Assembly (NCBI RefSeq): GCF_003688725.1 | Contig: NZ_REFP01000007.1 | Coordinates: 540,900 to 604,899, forward strand | DNA: 64,000 bases | Origin: Thermoactinomyces vulgaris | Lineage (GTDB): Bacteria; Bacillota; Bacilli; Thermoactinomycetales; Thermoactinomycetaceae | Direction: 5' to 3' | Shown: piece after piece, positions 54,383 through 61,775 of the stretch | Numbering within the stretch: position 1 is the stretch's first letter | How the letters are laid out: the number at the start of each line of letters is the position of its first letter | Made by a program: the position numbers and the translations under genes | The notes under the pieces: model-generated | Told to the model about the DNA's origin: nothing | Seen by the model: only the letters and a program-made list of their open reading frames with translations | Databases searched by the model: none

Positions 54383-55513
54383 GTGAACATGGCAGAATGG
54401 TTAACCTATGCGGACATTGAACAGCTGAAACGAATGAACCGGTACTACGGGTGTGAAAATCAAAATTCCAGTTCCAAATATGACCTGATCCGGTCGTTGT
54501 TGCAGCGCATGAACAAAAAAAACCAGCTGGAGGAGCAAATTGCTTCCCTCGACAAATATGAATTCCGTTTTCTGCAATTGATCATGTTGGATCCGAGCCT
54601 TCAATACTCCATGGAAGAACTTCTGGCCAAAGGGAGGGCAGCCTTGGACGGAGAGAAAGGCGAGCCGCGCCGGTTCATTGTGGAGTCGTTGAAAAGAGGG
54701 TGGATTTTTCCCGGCTATTCCCATCGTACGCAATCGCTGTATCATGTTCCTTCCGATTTGCGGAAAAAAGTGAGTGAGATTTTGCTCAAGCCTTTCCGGT
54801 TGAAAGGAAGTTACCGGGAGGATCCACCGGCGGTTTATCGTGATGAACAAAACCAATTGCTTCACGACTTGGATCATTTCCTTCTGTTCTTAAAAAAGGA
54901 AATTGTCCGGTTGACCTTGGACGGAGCGATCTATAAAAATCAACAAAAGCAAATGTTTCAAACGTTTTATGTCCCGGAAGAGCCGGTTTCCAAAAAAGGC
55001 CCCCGGTTTGGATTCGGCCGTTGTTATCATCTGTATCCGGACCGTTTTTCACTATTGTATGATTATGCCTATTACAAAGGATATTTTATAGAGGATAAAG
55101 ATGGATATTTGTGTTTAACGGAGAAAGGTTCGGGGAAATTAAATAATCAAGAGAAGCAACAGATTGACCACGGAAAAGAAATGGTCCGGTTTTGGATACG
55201 TCTTTACCGGCGGGCGGTTCCACAGTTGCCGATGGTCATTCGTTTGATCGCGTTGTTGGCTTATCCGGGATGGATCCGGACGGTTACGGTTTATCAGGCA
55301 ACGGAATCCTGGCTCAACCCTTTTTATTACGAAACAAAAGAAAGCGTTTTCCATAAAGTGCTGAAAATGATGGTGCATCTCGGAGTGCTGAAGATCGGCC
55401 GGGAAGAAGAGGAACAATATATTTCCCTTACACCATCCGGAGTCAAATGGTTATACGGGATTTCGGCCTTCAGGGAGCGTGCGATCGAGGAAGGGTTCCT
55501 CCAAAGGACCTGA
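54383..55513 (+). CDS. Uncharacterised protein, possible winged-helix type
   Basis: A 376-residue soluble protein I cannot name. The N-terminal 60 residues (WLTYADIEQLKRMNRYYG, KYDLIRSLLQRM) look like a small helical DNA-binding or SAP-like domain. The middle and C-terminal parts contain winged-helix-like stretches (YGISAF preceded by YISLTPSGVKWL). The layout recalls the N-terminal domain of XPB/Ssl2-type helicase proteins found without the helicase, but this is a weak resemblance. The start is GTG 54383, behind GAGGAGG. It takes the place of the B. subtilis TPR gene ypiA before ypiB. Confidence 0.7.
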   Translation: MNMAEWLTYADIEQLKRMNRYYGCENQNSSSKYDLIRSLLQRMNKKNQLEEQIASLDKYEFRFLQLIMLDPSLQYSMEELLAKGRAALDGEKGEPRRFIVESLKRGWIFPGYSHRTQSLYHVPSDLRKKVSEILLKPFRLKGSYREDPPAVYRDEQNQLLHDLDHFLLFLKKEIVRLTLDGAIYKNQQKQMFQTFYVPEEPVSKKGPRFGFGRCYHLYPDRFSLLYDYAYYKGYFIEDKDGYLCLTEKGSGKLNNQEKQQIDHGKEMVRFWIRLYRRAVPQLPMVIRLIALLAYPGWIRTVTVYQATESWLNPFYYETKESVFHKVLKMMVHLGVLKIGREEEEQYISLTPSGVKWLYGISAFRERAIEEGFLQRT

Positions 55514-55628
55514 GGCAGGAATCAATGTCCTTGGCGCCGAAAACATGTTGTACCCGGAAACGGCTTGTTTCCGGATTGCAGCCGGAATAAAATGAATTTT
55601 CCAAACGGCACAAGGGGTGGGGGGGAAT

Positions 55629-56177
55629 ATGAAAAGCAACGTGTCTGTGGCAAAGAAAAAATCATTCATTCATTGGTTCCTGGAAAATTACGATTTGCAG
55701 AAAAAAGAAGCGGCATGGTTACTCGGTTATTTGCTTTCCGATGACCGGTTGCTCCAAAAAGTCCGTTTTGTGGATCATGTCCGCAACCTGCCCAAATCCA
55801 TGATTATATCAACCCGTTGCAGTAAAATGGTCCCATTTCGTTTTACGAAAAACAGACGGGTGTATACGAATGTGGAGACGGCTTTAGACGATATCCGGGC
55901 GTATCCCCATGAAGAGCTATATATCGGTTTGTATTTTAAAAAACGTTTCTCGTGTTCCAAATTTACCGCGGTATTGGAGGTTTATTCCATGGAGAAACAT
56001 GACTTGGTGCAAGACCATTTGCTGAGTCTGTTTGCGGAGATGCTTCTGGATCAGGCGGTAAAGGATTTTGAAAAAAAACGTTTGTACGAACAAATTGATG
56101 ATGCTTTGGCCAAGCGAGATGTTGAAACATTTTTACAACTTAGCAAACAATGGAAGGAAATACTGGAGTCCACATGA
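55629..56177 (+). CDS. ypiB: YpiB, UPF0302 family
   Basis: A 182-residue cytosolic protein of the UPF0302 family, with FIHWFLENYDLQKKEAAWLLGYLLSD-type and FSCSKFTAVLEVYSMEKHD-type stretches conserved (residues about 10-35 and 105-125). The function is not established. The last 35 residues are a helical IDEAL-type tail (LYEQIDDALAKRDVETFLQL). Such tails occur in Bacillales proteins bound by partners. ATG 55629 lies behind a G-rich site. The next genes, ypiF and qcrA, match B. subtilis order. Confidence 0.9.
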   Translation: MKSNVSVAKKKSFIHWFLENYDLQKKEAAWLLGYLLSDDRLLQKVRFVDHVRNLPKSMIISTRCSKMVPFRFTKNRRVYTNVETALDDIRAYPHEELYIGLYFKKRFSCSKFTAVLEVYSMEKHDLVQDHLLSLFAEMLLDQAVKDFEKKRLYEQIDDALAKRDVETFLQLSKQWKEILEST

Positions 56178-56190
56178 TATATTCGTTATA

Positions 56191-56219
56191 ATGCTCAGCA
56201 GAAGCTGGGCATTTTTTTT
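56191..56219 (+). terminator. Terminator of ypiB
   Basis: Stem ATGCTCAGC/GCTGGGCAT with one G-T pair, loop AGAA, eight T. Confidence 0.92.
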
Positions 56220-56236
56220 GGAAAGAAGGTTACAAG

Positions 56237-56692
56237 ATGCGACTGGATCAAATCAATCAGGACGGTTGGAAGGAAGTGGCGGCATTTGTGGATACATTGT
56301 GCCTGCCTGTTGCCTCCGTCCGGATCAAGGAAAAAGATTTGGATATTAAAAACGGGAAAATGGTTCGATATTTTGCTGAAGAACTGGAAAAAACTTTAAC
56401 AGGGCGGTTGTTGCTCTTGCCGTCCATTTCATATACGGGACAAAACCCGGAGGTTTTTAAATCGTATTTTCATGAAATAATAAAAGATATCAGGCAATCT
56501 GGTTTTAACTATTTTGTCATCGTTTACGACGGGAGATTGAAAGCGTTGGTGGAGGAGAGTTACGGGGAAAATGAGCAAAACTTGTTGTTCCATGCCATGG
56601 AACTTTCACCGGAGGCCACCCAATCAGAAATGGAGGAAGAAACCCGGAAACTTTATGAAAAAGTGTTGGAACTCTGGCAACATCAATCTTAA
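56237..56692 (+). CDS. ypiF: YpiF, DUF2487 family
   Basis: A 151-residue cytosolic protein of the DUF2487 family, function unknown. Recognition rests on size, the N-terminal stretch DGWKEVAAFVDTLCLPVASV, and the place directly before qcrA as in B. subtilis. AGAAGG lies eight bases before the ATG. The ypiB terminator comes just before it, so the gene needs its own promoter or partial readthrough. Confidence 0.85.
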   Translation: MRLDQINQDGWKEVAAFVDTLCLPVASVRIKEKDLDIKNGKMVRYFAEELEKTLTGRLLLLPSISYTGQNPEVFKSYFHEIIKDIRQSGFNYFVIVYDGRLKALVEESYGENEQNLLFHAMELSPEATQSEMEEETRKLYEKVLELWQHQS

Positions 56693-56739
56693 TGTTCAAG
56701 ATTTTTGGGAACATTGTCCTTGAAAGTCTGAACCCTTCC

Positions 56740-56769
56740 TTGACTTTTATGGAAAGCTTTCGCTATCAT
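56740..56769 (+). promoter_or_regulatory. Candidate sigma-A promoter of qcrABC
   Basis: TTGACT (56740-56745), 18 bases, TATCAT (56764-56769). It lies about 90 bases before qcrA and directly upstream of a direct repeat. Confidence 0.72.
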
Positions 56770-56774
56770 GTATA

Positions 56775-56803
56775 TGTCCTAGTAAAAGATGAAAGTGTCC
56801 TAG
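56775..56803 (+). repeat. Direct repeat TGTCCTAG upstream of qcrA
   Basis: TGTCCTAG occurs at 56775-56782 and again at 56796-56803, 21 bases apart, two turns of the helix. The copies lie at and just after the expected transcription start, so they could bind a repressor or be part of the 5' leader. Confidence 0.6.
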
Positions 56804-56858
56804 CATAGATTCCGGTCCGAGTGGACGGTAAGCCGGATAGAAGGAGGTCGGACAAAAC

Positions 56859-57356
56859 GTGAGTAAGAAAGTTTCCCGCCGGCAATTTTTAACGTACACA
56901 TTAGGTGGGACCGGTGCTTTCCTTGCTTCGGGAGTCCTTTTCCCGATGGTTCGGTTTGTTGCTGATCCGTTACTCAGAAAAGGAGAAGGCGGCGAATTCC
57001 ACGACGTTGGTTTGAGCGTGGATGAAATTACCGATACACCAAAGGAAGTACGTTTTACGGTTCACCGTAAAGACGGCTGGTACAACCCGCCTAAAGGGGA
57101 ACAGATGACTGCTTGGGTGCTGAAGTTAAACGGTGAATTTGTGGCTTTGTCCCCTGTTTGCAAGCATTTGGGATGTACCGTAAACTGGAACAGCAACCCG
57201 CAGTTTAAAAACCAGTTCTTCTGTCCCTGCCACTTTGGCCGGTACACGAAGGATGGGACCAACGTCCCGGGTACCCCCCCATCAGCACCTCTTGATCGCT
57301 ATGAAACGAAAGTGCAAGATGGAAAGTTATTGATTGGACCGCTAATCAAGAAGTAA
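56859..57356 (+). CDS. qcrA: Menaquinol-cytochrome c reductase, Rieske iron-sulfur subunit
   Basis: A 165-residue Rieske protein of the bc-type complex. A Tat signal (SRRQFL) and hydrophobic segment lie at the N terminus, and the 2Fe-2S cluster motifs are CKHLGC and CPCHFG, all four ligands intact. It takes electrons from menaquinol to the cytochrome c part of QcrC. The GTG start has GGAGG 11 bases upstream. In B. subtilis the operon is controlled by ResD, AbrB and Spo0A. Confidence 0.96.
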   Translation: MSKKVSRRQFLTYTLGGTGAFLASGVLFPMVRFVADPLLRKGEGGEFHDVGLSVDEITDTPKEVRFTVHRKDGWYNPPKGEQMTAWVLKLNGEFVALSPVCKHLGCTVNWNSNPQFKNQFFCPCHFGRYTKDGTNVPGTPPSAPLDRYETKVQDGKLLIGPLIKK

Positions 57357-57383
57357 ATGGTTGCTGAAACGGAGGTGTAGCAA

Positions 57384-58055
57384 GTGCTGCGCGCCATTTA
57401 TGATTGGGTGGATGAGCGGTTGGATATTACGCCGTTGTGGCGCGATGTTGCGGACCATGAGGTGCCGGAACACGTGAACCCGGCTCACCACTTTTCTGCT
57501 TTTATTTATTGCTTTGGTGGATTGACTTTTTTTGTCGTCGTTATTCAAATCCTATCCGGCATGTTTTTGGCAATGAGTTATGTTCCGGATATTGAAAACG
57601 CTCACCGGAGCGTGGATTATCTGCAAAATGAGGTTGCAATGGGTGTCATTGTGCGGGGCATGCATCACTGGGGTGCAAGTGTGGCGATCGTCATGCTTTT
57701 TTTACATACCCTGCGCGTGTTTTTCACAGGATCTTACAAACATCCGCGTGAATTTAACTGGATTATCGGAATGTTGATCTTTTTTGTCATGTTGGGCCTT
57801 GGATTTACAGGTTATTTGTTGCCGTGGGACAACAAAGCGTATTTTGCCACCAAAGTAGGGGTTGAAATCGCGGCTTCTGTGCCGGTGATCGGGCCTTACA
57901 TCGCAACATTCCTGCAAGGGGGAGACATCGTAGGTGCTCAGACTCTTGCACGTTTTTATGCTCTGCATGTGTTCTTCCTCCCGGCTGCATTGCTTGCGCT
58001 GTTGGGTGCACACTTTATCCTGATTCGTCGTCAGGGCATATCCGGACCTCTATAA
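57384..58055 (+). CDS. qcrB: Menaquinol-cytochrome c reductase, cytochrome b subunit
   Basis: A 223-residue, four-helix cytochrome b6-type protein. The heme histidine pairs are in HHWGAS with HTLRVF and in the last helix pair (YALHVFFLP with HFILIRR). C43 in FIYCFGG corresponds to the cysteine that binds a covalent extra heme in B. subtilis QcrB and plant b6. The GTG start lies six bases after GGAGGTG. Length is the b6 type, with the rest of cytochrome b in QcrC. Confidence 0.97.
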   Translation: MLRAIYDWVDERLDITPLWRDVADHEVPEHVNPAHHFSAFIYCFGGLTFFVVVIQILSGMFLAMSYVPDIENAHRSVDYLQNEVAMGVIVRGMHHWGASVAIVMLFLHTLRVFFTGSYKHPREFNWIIGMLIFFVMLGLGFTGYLLPWDNKAYFATKVGVEIAASVPVIGPYIATFLQGGDIVGAQTLARFYALHVFFLPAALLALLGAHFILIRRQGISGPL

Positions 58056-58081
58056 GGTCTGCGCGTGAGGAGGGATCCACT

Positions 58082-58870
58082 TTGGCACATAATCAAGAAG
58101 GAAACGACAAACAAGTCCACTATGTGGGAGACTCACGCGTTCGTGCTGACCGTCCGAAGTTATATCCGAAGGACTACGCTGAGTTTCCAGGAAAAACGGA
58201 AGCTTTTTTTCCGGACTTCCTTTTAAAAGAGTGGATGGTTGCAGTTGTCTTTTTGGTGGGTTTCATGACCTTGGTCATGTCGGAAGAACCCCCGCTCGGT
58301 GAGCTTGCCGACCCGACCAACACCAGCTTTTTGCCTGTTCCTGACTGGTACTTCTTGTTTTTGTACCAATTGCTGAAGTACAAATGGGCAGCTGGGAAAT
58401 TTGTGGTTGTGGGTACCGTGATCTTGCCGGGGATCGCTTTTACGGCATTGATGCTTGCCCCGTGGCTGGATCGCAGCAAGGATCGCCGCCCTTTGAAACG
58501 TCCGGTGGCCACAGGGATTATGGTGACGACCTTGATTGCGATTTCGGCATTAACATGGGCAGCGGAATACGAGCATGAACAGCAATTGGAGTCTGCACCC
58601 GGCGAAGCACCGGAAAATACGGAAGTCGTGGCAAAAGACTCTCAAGGGTATCAAATTTATTCTGAAAATGCTTGTATCAAATGCCATGGCGAGAACCTGG
58701 AAGGGAAAAACGGACCGAGCTTGCTGGGCGTTGGAAACAAATTATCAGCTGATCAAATCACCAAAATTGTTGAAGAAGGCCGGGGGGCAATGCCTGCCGG
58801 AATGTTCCAAGGAAGCCCTGCAGAGGAAAAAGTACTGGTTGAATGGTTGACAAAACAGACGCAAAAATAA
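58082..58870 (+). CDS. qcrC: Menaquinol-cytochrome c reductase, subunit IV/cytochrome c fusion
   Basis: A 262-residue fusion. The N-terminal part (to about residue 170) is the three-helix subunit IV of the b6f type, with NTSFLPVPDWYFLFLYQLLK region conserved. The C-terminal part is a cytochrome c with the heme motif CIKCH (C198, C201, H202) and a candidate axial methionine in GAMPAG. This fusion is characteristic of Bacillus bc complexes. The TTG start is seven bases after GAGGAGGG. Its heme attachment needs the ResB/ResC system at 2.8-5.6 kb. Confidence 0.97.
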   Translation: MAHNQEGNDKQVHYVGDSRVRADRPKLYPKDYAEFPGKTEAFFPDFLLKEWMVAVVFLVGFMTLVMSEEPPLGELADPTNTSFLPVPDWYFLFLYQLLKYKWAAGKFVVVGTVILPGIAFTALMLAPWLDRSKDRRPLKRPVATGIMVTTLIAISALTWAAEYEHEQQLESAPGEAPENTEVVAKDSQGYQIYSENACIKCHGENLEGKNGPSLLGVGNKLSADQITKIVEEGRGAMPAGMFQGSPAEEKVLVEWLTKQTQK

Positions 58871-58874
58871 GATG

Positions 58875-58908
58875 AAAAAACCTGGTTGCCAAAGCAACCA
58901 GGTTTTTG
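58875..58908 (+). terminator. Terminator of qcrABC
   Basis: Stem AACCTGGTTGC/GCAACCAGGTT with a four-base loop and T run. Confidence 0.93.
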
Positions 58909-58927
58909 TTTCAAAGGAGGAATATCA

Positions 58928-59584
58928 ATGAGCATTGCTGTCCTCAAACAGAAGTGGTTGTGGATCATGGAACAACGGTTTTTTTTGCAGGTTTTGTTTG
59001 TGATCAATTTGCTGGGATCCATTTACGGATTTTATTGGTACAAAAATCAACTCCTTTGGACAGAGCCGAAATACCTGAATATTTTTGTTCCCGACAGTCC
59101 CACTGCCAGTACTTTTTTCTGCCTGGTCCTGCTCTCTTATCTTTGCCATCGCAGAAGCCCGCTTTTGGAGGCATTCGCTTCCATCACTTTGGTGAAATAC
59201 GGCATATGGGCCGTGGTGATGATCATTTTGGGAGGAATGTTGGATTCGCGTCCTTTTATGGAGGCGTTGACCTGGCAACATTGGATGTTGATCGGCTCTC
59301 ATCTGGGAATGGCTTTGCAGGCTGTTTTGTATGCTCCTTTTTATACATATGGGGTCCGGGAAATTTTGATTGTCGGTGGGTGGACTTTGCTCAATGATGC
59401 TCTGGACTACGGACTCGATATCCATCCGTGGCTGGCGCCCCCGTTGGAGCCTTATGACCATTTGGTCGGTTATTTTACGATGCTGTTAAGCTTGACGACA
59501 TTGCTTTTCTTTGCAACCTTGTCCATGTTGAACAGTTCTCACCGAAAATGGAATTATGATCTTTGGTTTTCAGCCGGGAAATGA
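58928..59584 (+). CDS. ypjA: YpjA, DUF1405 membrane protein
   Basis: A 218-residue membrane protein of the DUF1405 family with about six helices (for example FLQVLFVINLLGSIYGF and ASTFFCLVLLSYLCH). Conserved TLLNDALDYGLDIHPWL lies between the last helices. Function is unknown. The ATG follows AAAGGAGGA. It follows qcrC and precedes ypjB, as in B. subtilis. Confidence 0.9.
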   Translation: MSIAVLKQKWLWIMEQRFFLQVLFVINLLGSIYGFYWYKNQLLWTEPKYLNIFVPDSPTASTFFCLVLLSYLCHRRSPLLEAFASITLVKYGIWAVVMIILGGMLDSRPFMEALTWQHWMLIGSHLGMALQAVLYAPFYTYGVREILIVGGWTLLNDALDYGLDIHPWLAPPLEPYDHLVGYFTMLLSLTTLLFFATLSMLNSSHRKWNYDLWFSAGK

Positions 59585-59669
59585 TACCGGCTTTTTTTGT
59601 TTGGTGGACATAACCGGATGAGATGGCAAATAAACTTGTACTATCGGTGGTGAACGGGAGGGAGTGGTT

Positions 59670-60458
59670 TTGAGATGGATCATCTGGACTTTGTTGATGG
59701 TGTTATGGATCGTCCCGATTGAAAGAGTACAAGCCAATGAAGGCTTTTTTGATGAAAGCCAATCCTGGTCCGGGTTGGCCAATGAAGTGATGAAAAGCAT
59801 TGAGGAGAAAGATTATTTATCAGCAAGGGAAAAACTGACCGCCTTGTCTCAAAAGTTCTCCAAATCCAATTGGGTGGACAAACAATTAACGGTGCCCGCG
59901 ATTCATATGTTATCGGGGGTGATCATGGATGTGGAGCGGAATCTGAACCAAATCCGGTCCAATCATGCCGAAATTCACCGTTCCGCGCTTCGCATGCAAA
60001 TGGCTTTTGATGCTGTGTCTCATCCCCATCAGCCGATGTGGCATCAGTATTACGGCGAGTTCAAGCGGGATATCGGGCAGATCAAGAATGAAATCAAAGC
60101 GAAAAATGAAAAAGGTTACAAGCAACAAATTGATCAGTTTTATGAGCATTACCAATTGATCCGTCCGGCGGTCATGATCAGTAAAAGCGAAACAACAGTA
60201 CAAAAACTGGACTCATTGATGACATGGATCCGGAAGACCAATGATTGGGCCGAACGTGAGCGGGGAATCCGGCAATGGGAAAGGCTTTTGGACCCGTTAT
60301 TTTTCGGTTCCGAAAAAGATGTCTTGTCCATGGTGTCCCCTTGGGATGAAAAAGAAGTGTTATTAAAAATCGGAGGATGGATCTCCGGGTTGATTGCCGG
60401 TGTCCTGGCTTATGTCAGTTGGCGGAGATATCCGCGCACTCAAAAGGTGACGGACTAA
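59670..60458 (+). CDS. ypjB: Sporulation protein YpjB
   Basis: A 262-residue exported membrane-anchored protein of the YpjB family. A signal peptide (IIWTLLMVLWIVPIERVQA) leads to a helical extracytoplasmic domain, and one C-terminal helix (ISGLIAGVLAYVSW) ends in a basic tail. In B. subtilis ypjB is reported as a mother-cell sigma-E gene with a mild role in sporulation. I start at TTG 59670, behind GGGAGGG; GTG 59664 is closer than usual. Confidence 0.88.
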   Translation: MRWIIWTLLMVLWIVPIERVQANEGFFDESQSWSGLANEVMKSIEEKDYLSAREKLTALSQKFSKSNWVDKQLTVPAIHMLSGVIMDVERNLNQIRSNHAEIHRSALRMQMAFDAVSHPHQPMWHQYYGEFKRDIGQIKNEIKAKNEKGYKQQIDQFYEHYQLIRPAVMISKSETTVQKLDSLMTWIRKTNDWAERERGIRQWERLLDPLFFGSEKDVLSMVSPWDEKEVLLKIGGWISGLIAGVLAYVSWRRYPRTQKVTD

Positions 60459-60533
60459 AACGTTTTAAAATCAATGTGCTTTCAATTACAGATATTTTCT
60501 TTTCATGGATTGATTTTATCAATGAGATCAAAG

Positions 60534-60569
60534 AAGAAGCTTAAGATTGTCTTAAGCTTCTTGGCTTTT
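60534..60569 (+). terminator. Terminator of ypjA-ypjB
   Basis: A 13-base stem AAGAAGCTTAAGA/TCTTAAGCTTCTT with a three-base loop, then GGCTTTTT. Confidence 0.93.
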
Positions 60570-60743
60570 TGATACATAAAAAGTTTCCGGTCGATATTTC
60601 TGTCTTGGATTGCCATACTGACAGTTATGACTTTCGGTTTGATGGGAAAACAGGGTATGGAAAAGTGTTTTTTTAGGAGATGGCAAAAAGTTATGATACC
60701 GAGGAGAGAATAGAGTTAGCGAAAGTGATCGTCAAGTAGGTAA
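60570..60743 (+). other. Junction before the hsdM remnant
   Basis: No gene is visible. Short frames here carry stops, and no HsdM N-terminal domain is found in any frame. The TAA at 60741-60743 closes the frame that becomes HsdM from 60744 on, so the deletion end point lies at about this position. Confidence 0.6.
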
Positions 60744-61775
60744 GGAGAGAAAAACGCCAGCGAGAAAAAATCGGGAGCAGGTCAGTACTTTACCCCTCGA
60801 CCGCTGGTCAATGTAATGGTCAAACTGATCGATCCCCAGCCGATGGAGCGTTGCAATGACCCTGCAGCAGGAACTTTTGGCTTTATGATCGCTGCTGCCC
60901 AACATGTGGAGAAAATTAAAGACACGTTTGAAATGACTCAGCAGGAAGCGGAATTTTTCATCAACGAGCAGTTCAGCGGTTGTGAACTGGTGTTGGATAC
61001 CCACCGGCTGGCTTTGATGAACGCCATGTTGCACGGCCTGAAAAGCAATATTTTACTGGGGGACTCCCTTTCCAACTTGGGAAAAGAAATGATGAACATG
61101 GATGTGATCCTGTCCAATCCGCCGTTCGGAACCAAAAAAGGGGGGGAGCGCCCCACCCGGGATGACCTGACCTACCCTACGAAAAACAAACAGCTCAACT
61201 TTTTGCAACATATTTACCGGGCCTTAAAACCCAATGGCAAAGCCCGTGCAGCTGTCGTCTTACCCGATAATGTTCTCTTCCAGGACGGTGATGGCCGCAA
61301 AGTGCGGGCCGATTTGATGGACAAATGCAACCTGCACACCATTTTGCGTCTGCCTACGGGGATTTTCTATGCTCAGGGTGTTAAAACCAACGTTCTCTTT
61401 TTTACCCGGGGTGTGACTGATCACGGGAACACGAAAGAAGTCTGGTTCTACGACTTGCGCACCAACATGCCCAGCTTCGGCAAACGCAACCCGCTCACCG
61501 AAGAGCATTTTGCAGATTTTATTGAAGCATACACCGCCGAAGACCGCCATCAAGTGGACGACCCACGCTGGTCCTGCTATACCCGTGAAGAAATCGCCGC
61601 CAAAGGAGATACGCTGGACTTAGGCTTAATCGCAGACAAATCTCTTTCCGACTATGAGAATCTGCCCGATCCCATTGAATCTGCCGAAGAAGCCATCGCC
61701 AAGCTGGAACAGGCCATCGCGCTTTTAAATGAAGTCGTTCACGAATTGAAAGTGACCGAGGGGGGATGCAAGTGA
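60744..61775 (+). pseudogene. hsdM: Type I restriction-modification DNA methyltransferase HsdM, 5'-truncated
   Basis: The frame resembles HsdM from EKNASEKKSGAGQYFTPRPL onward, then SAM-binding motif I DPAAGTFGFM, catalytic SNPPFGTKKGG and the C-terminal HsdS-contact part. It holds 343 codons, against about 480-530 in complete proteins. The N-terminal helical domain is gone, and a stop lies in frame just upstream. The first ATG (60816) would also lose the YFTP segment. Motif I normally reads GTGGF; here the second G is F. It is therefore probably inactive. The stop overlaps hsdS. Adenine N6 methylation would be its normal job. Confidence 0.85.
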
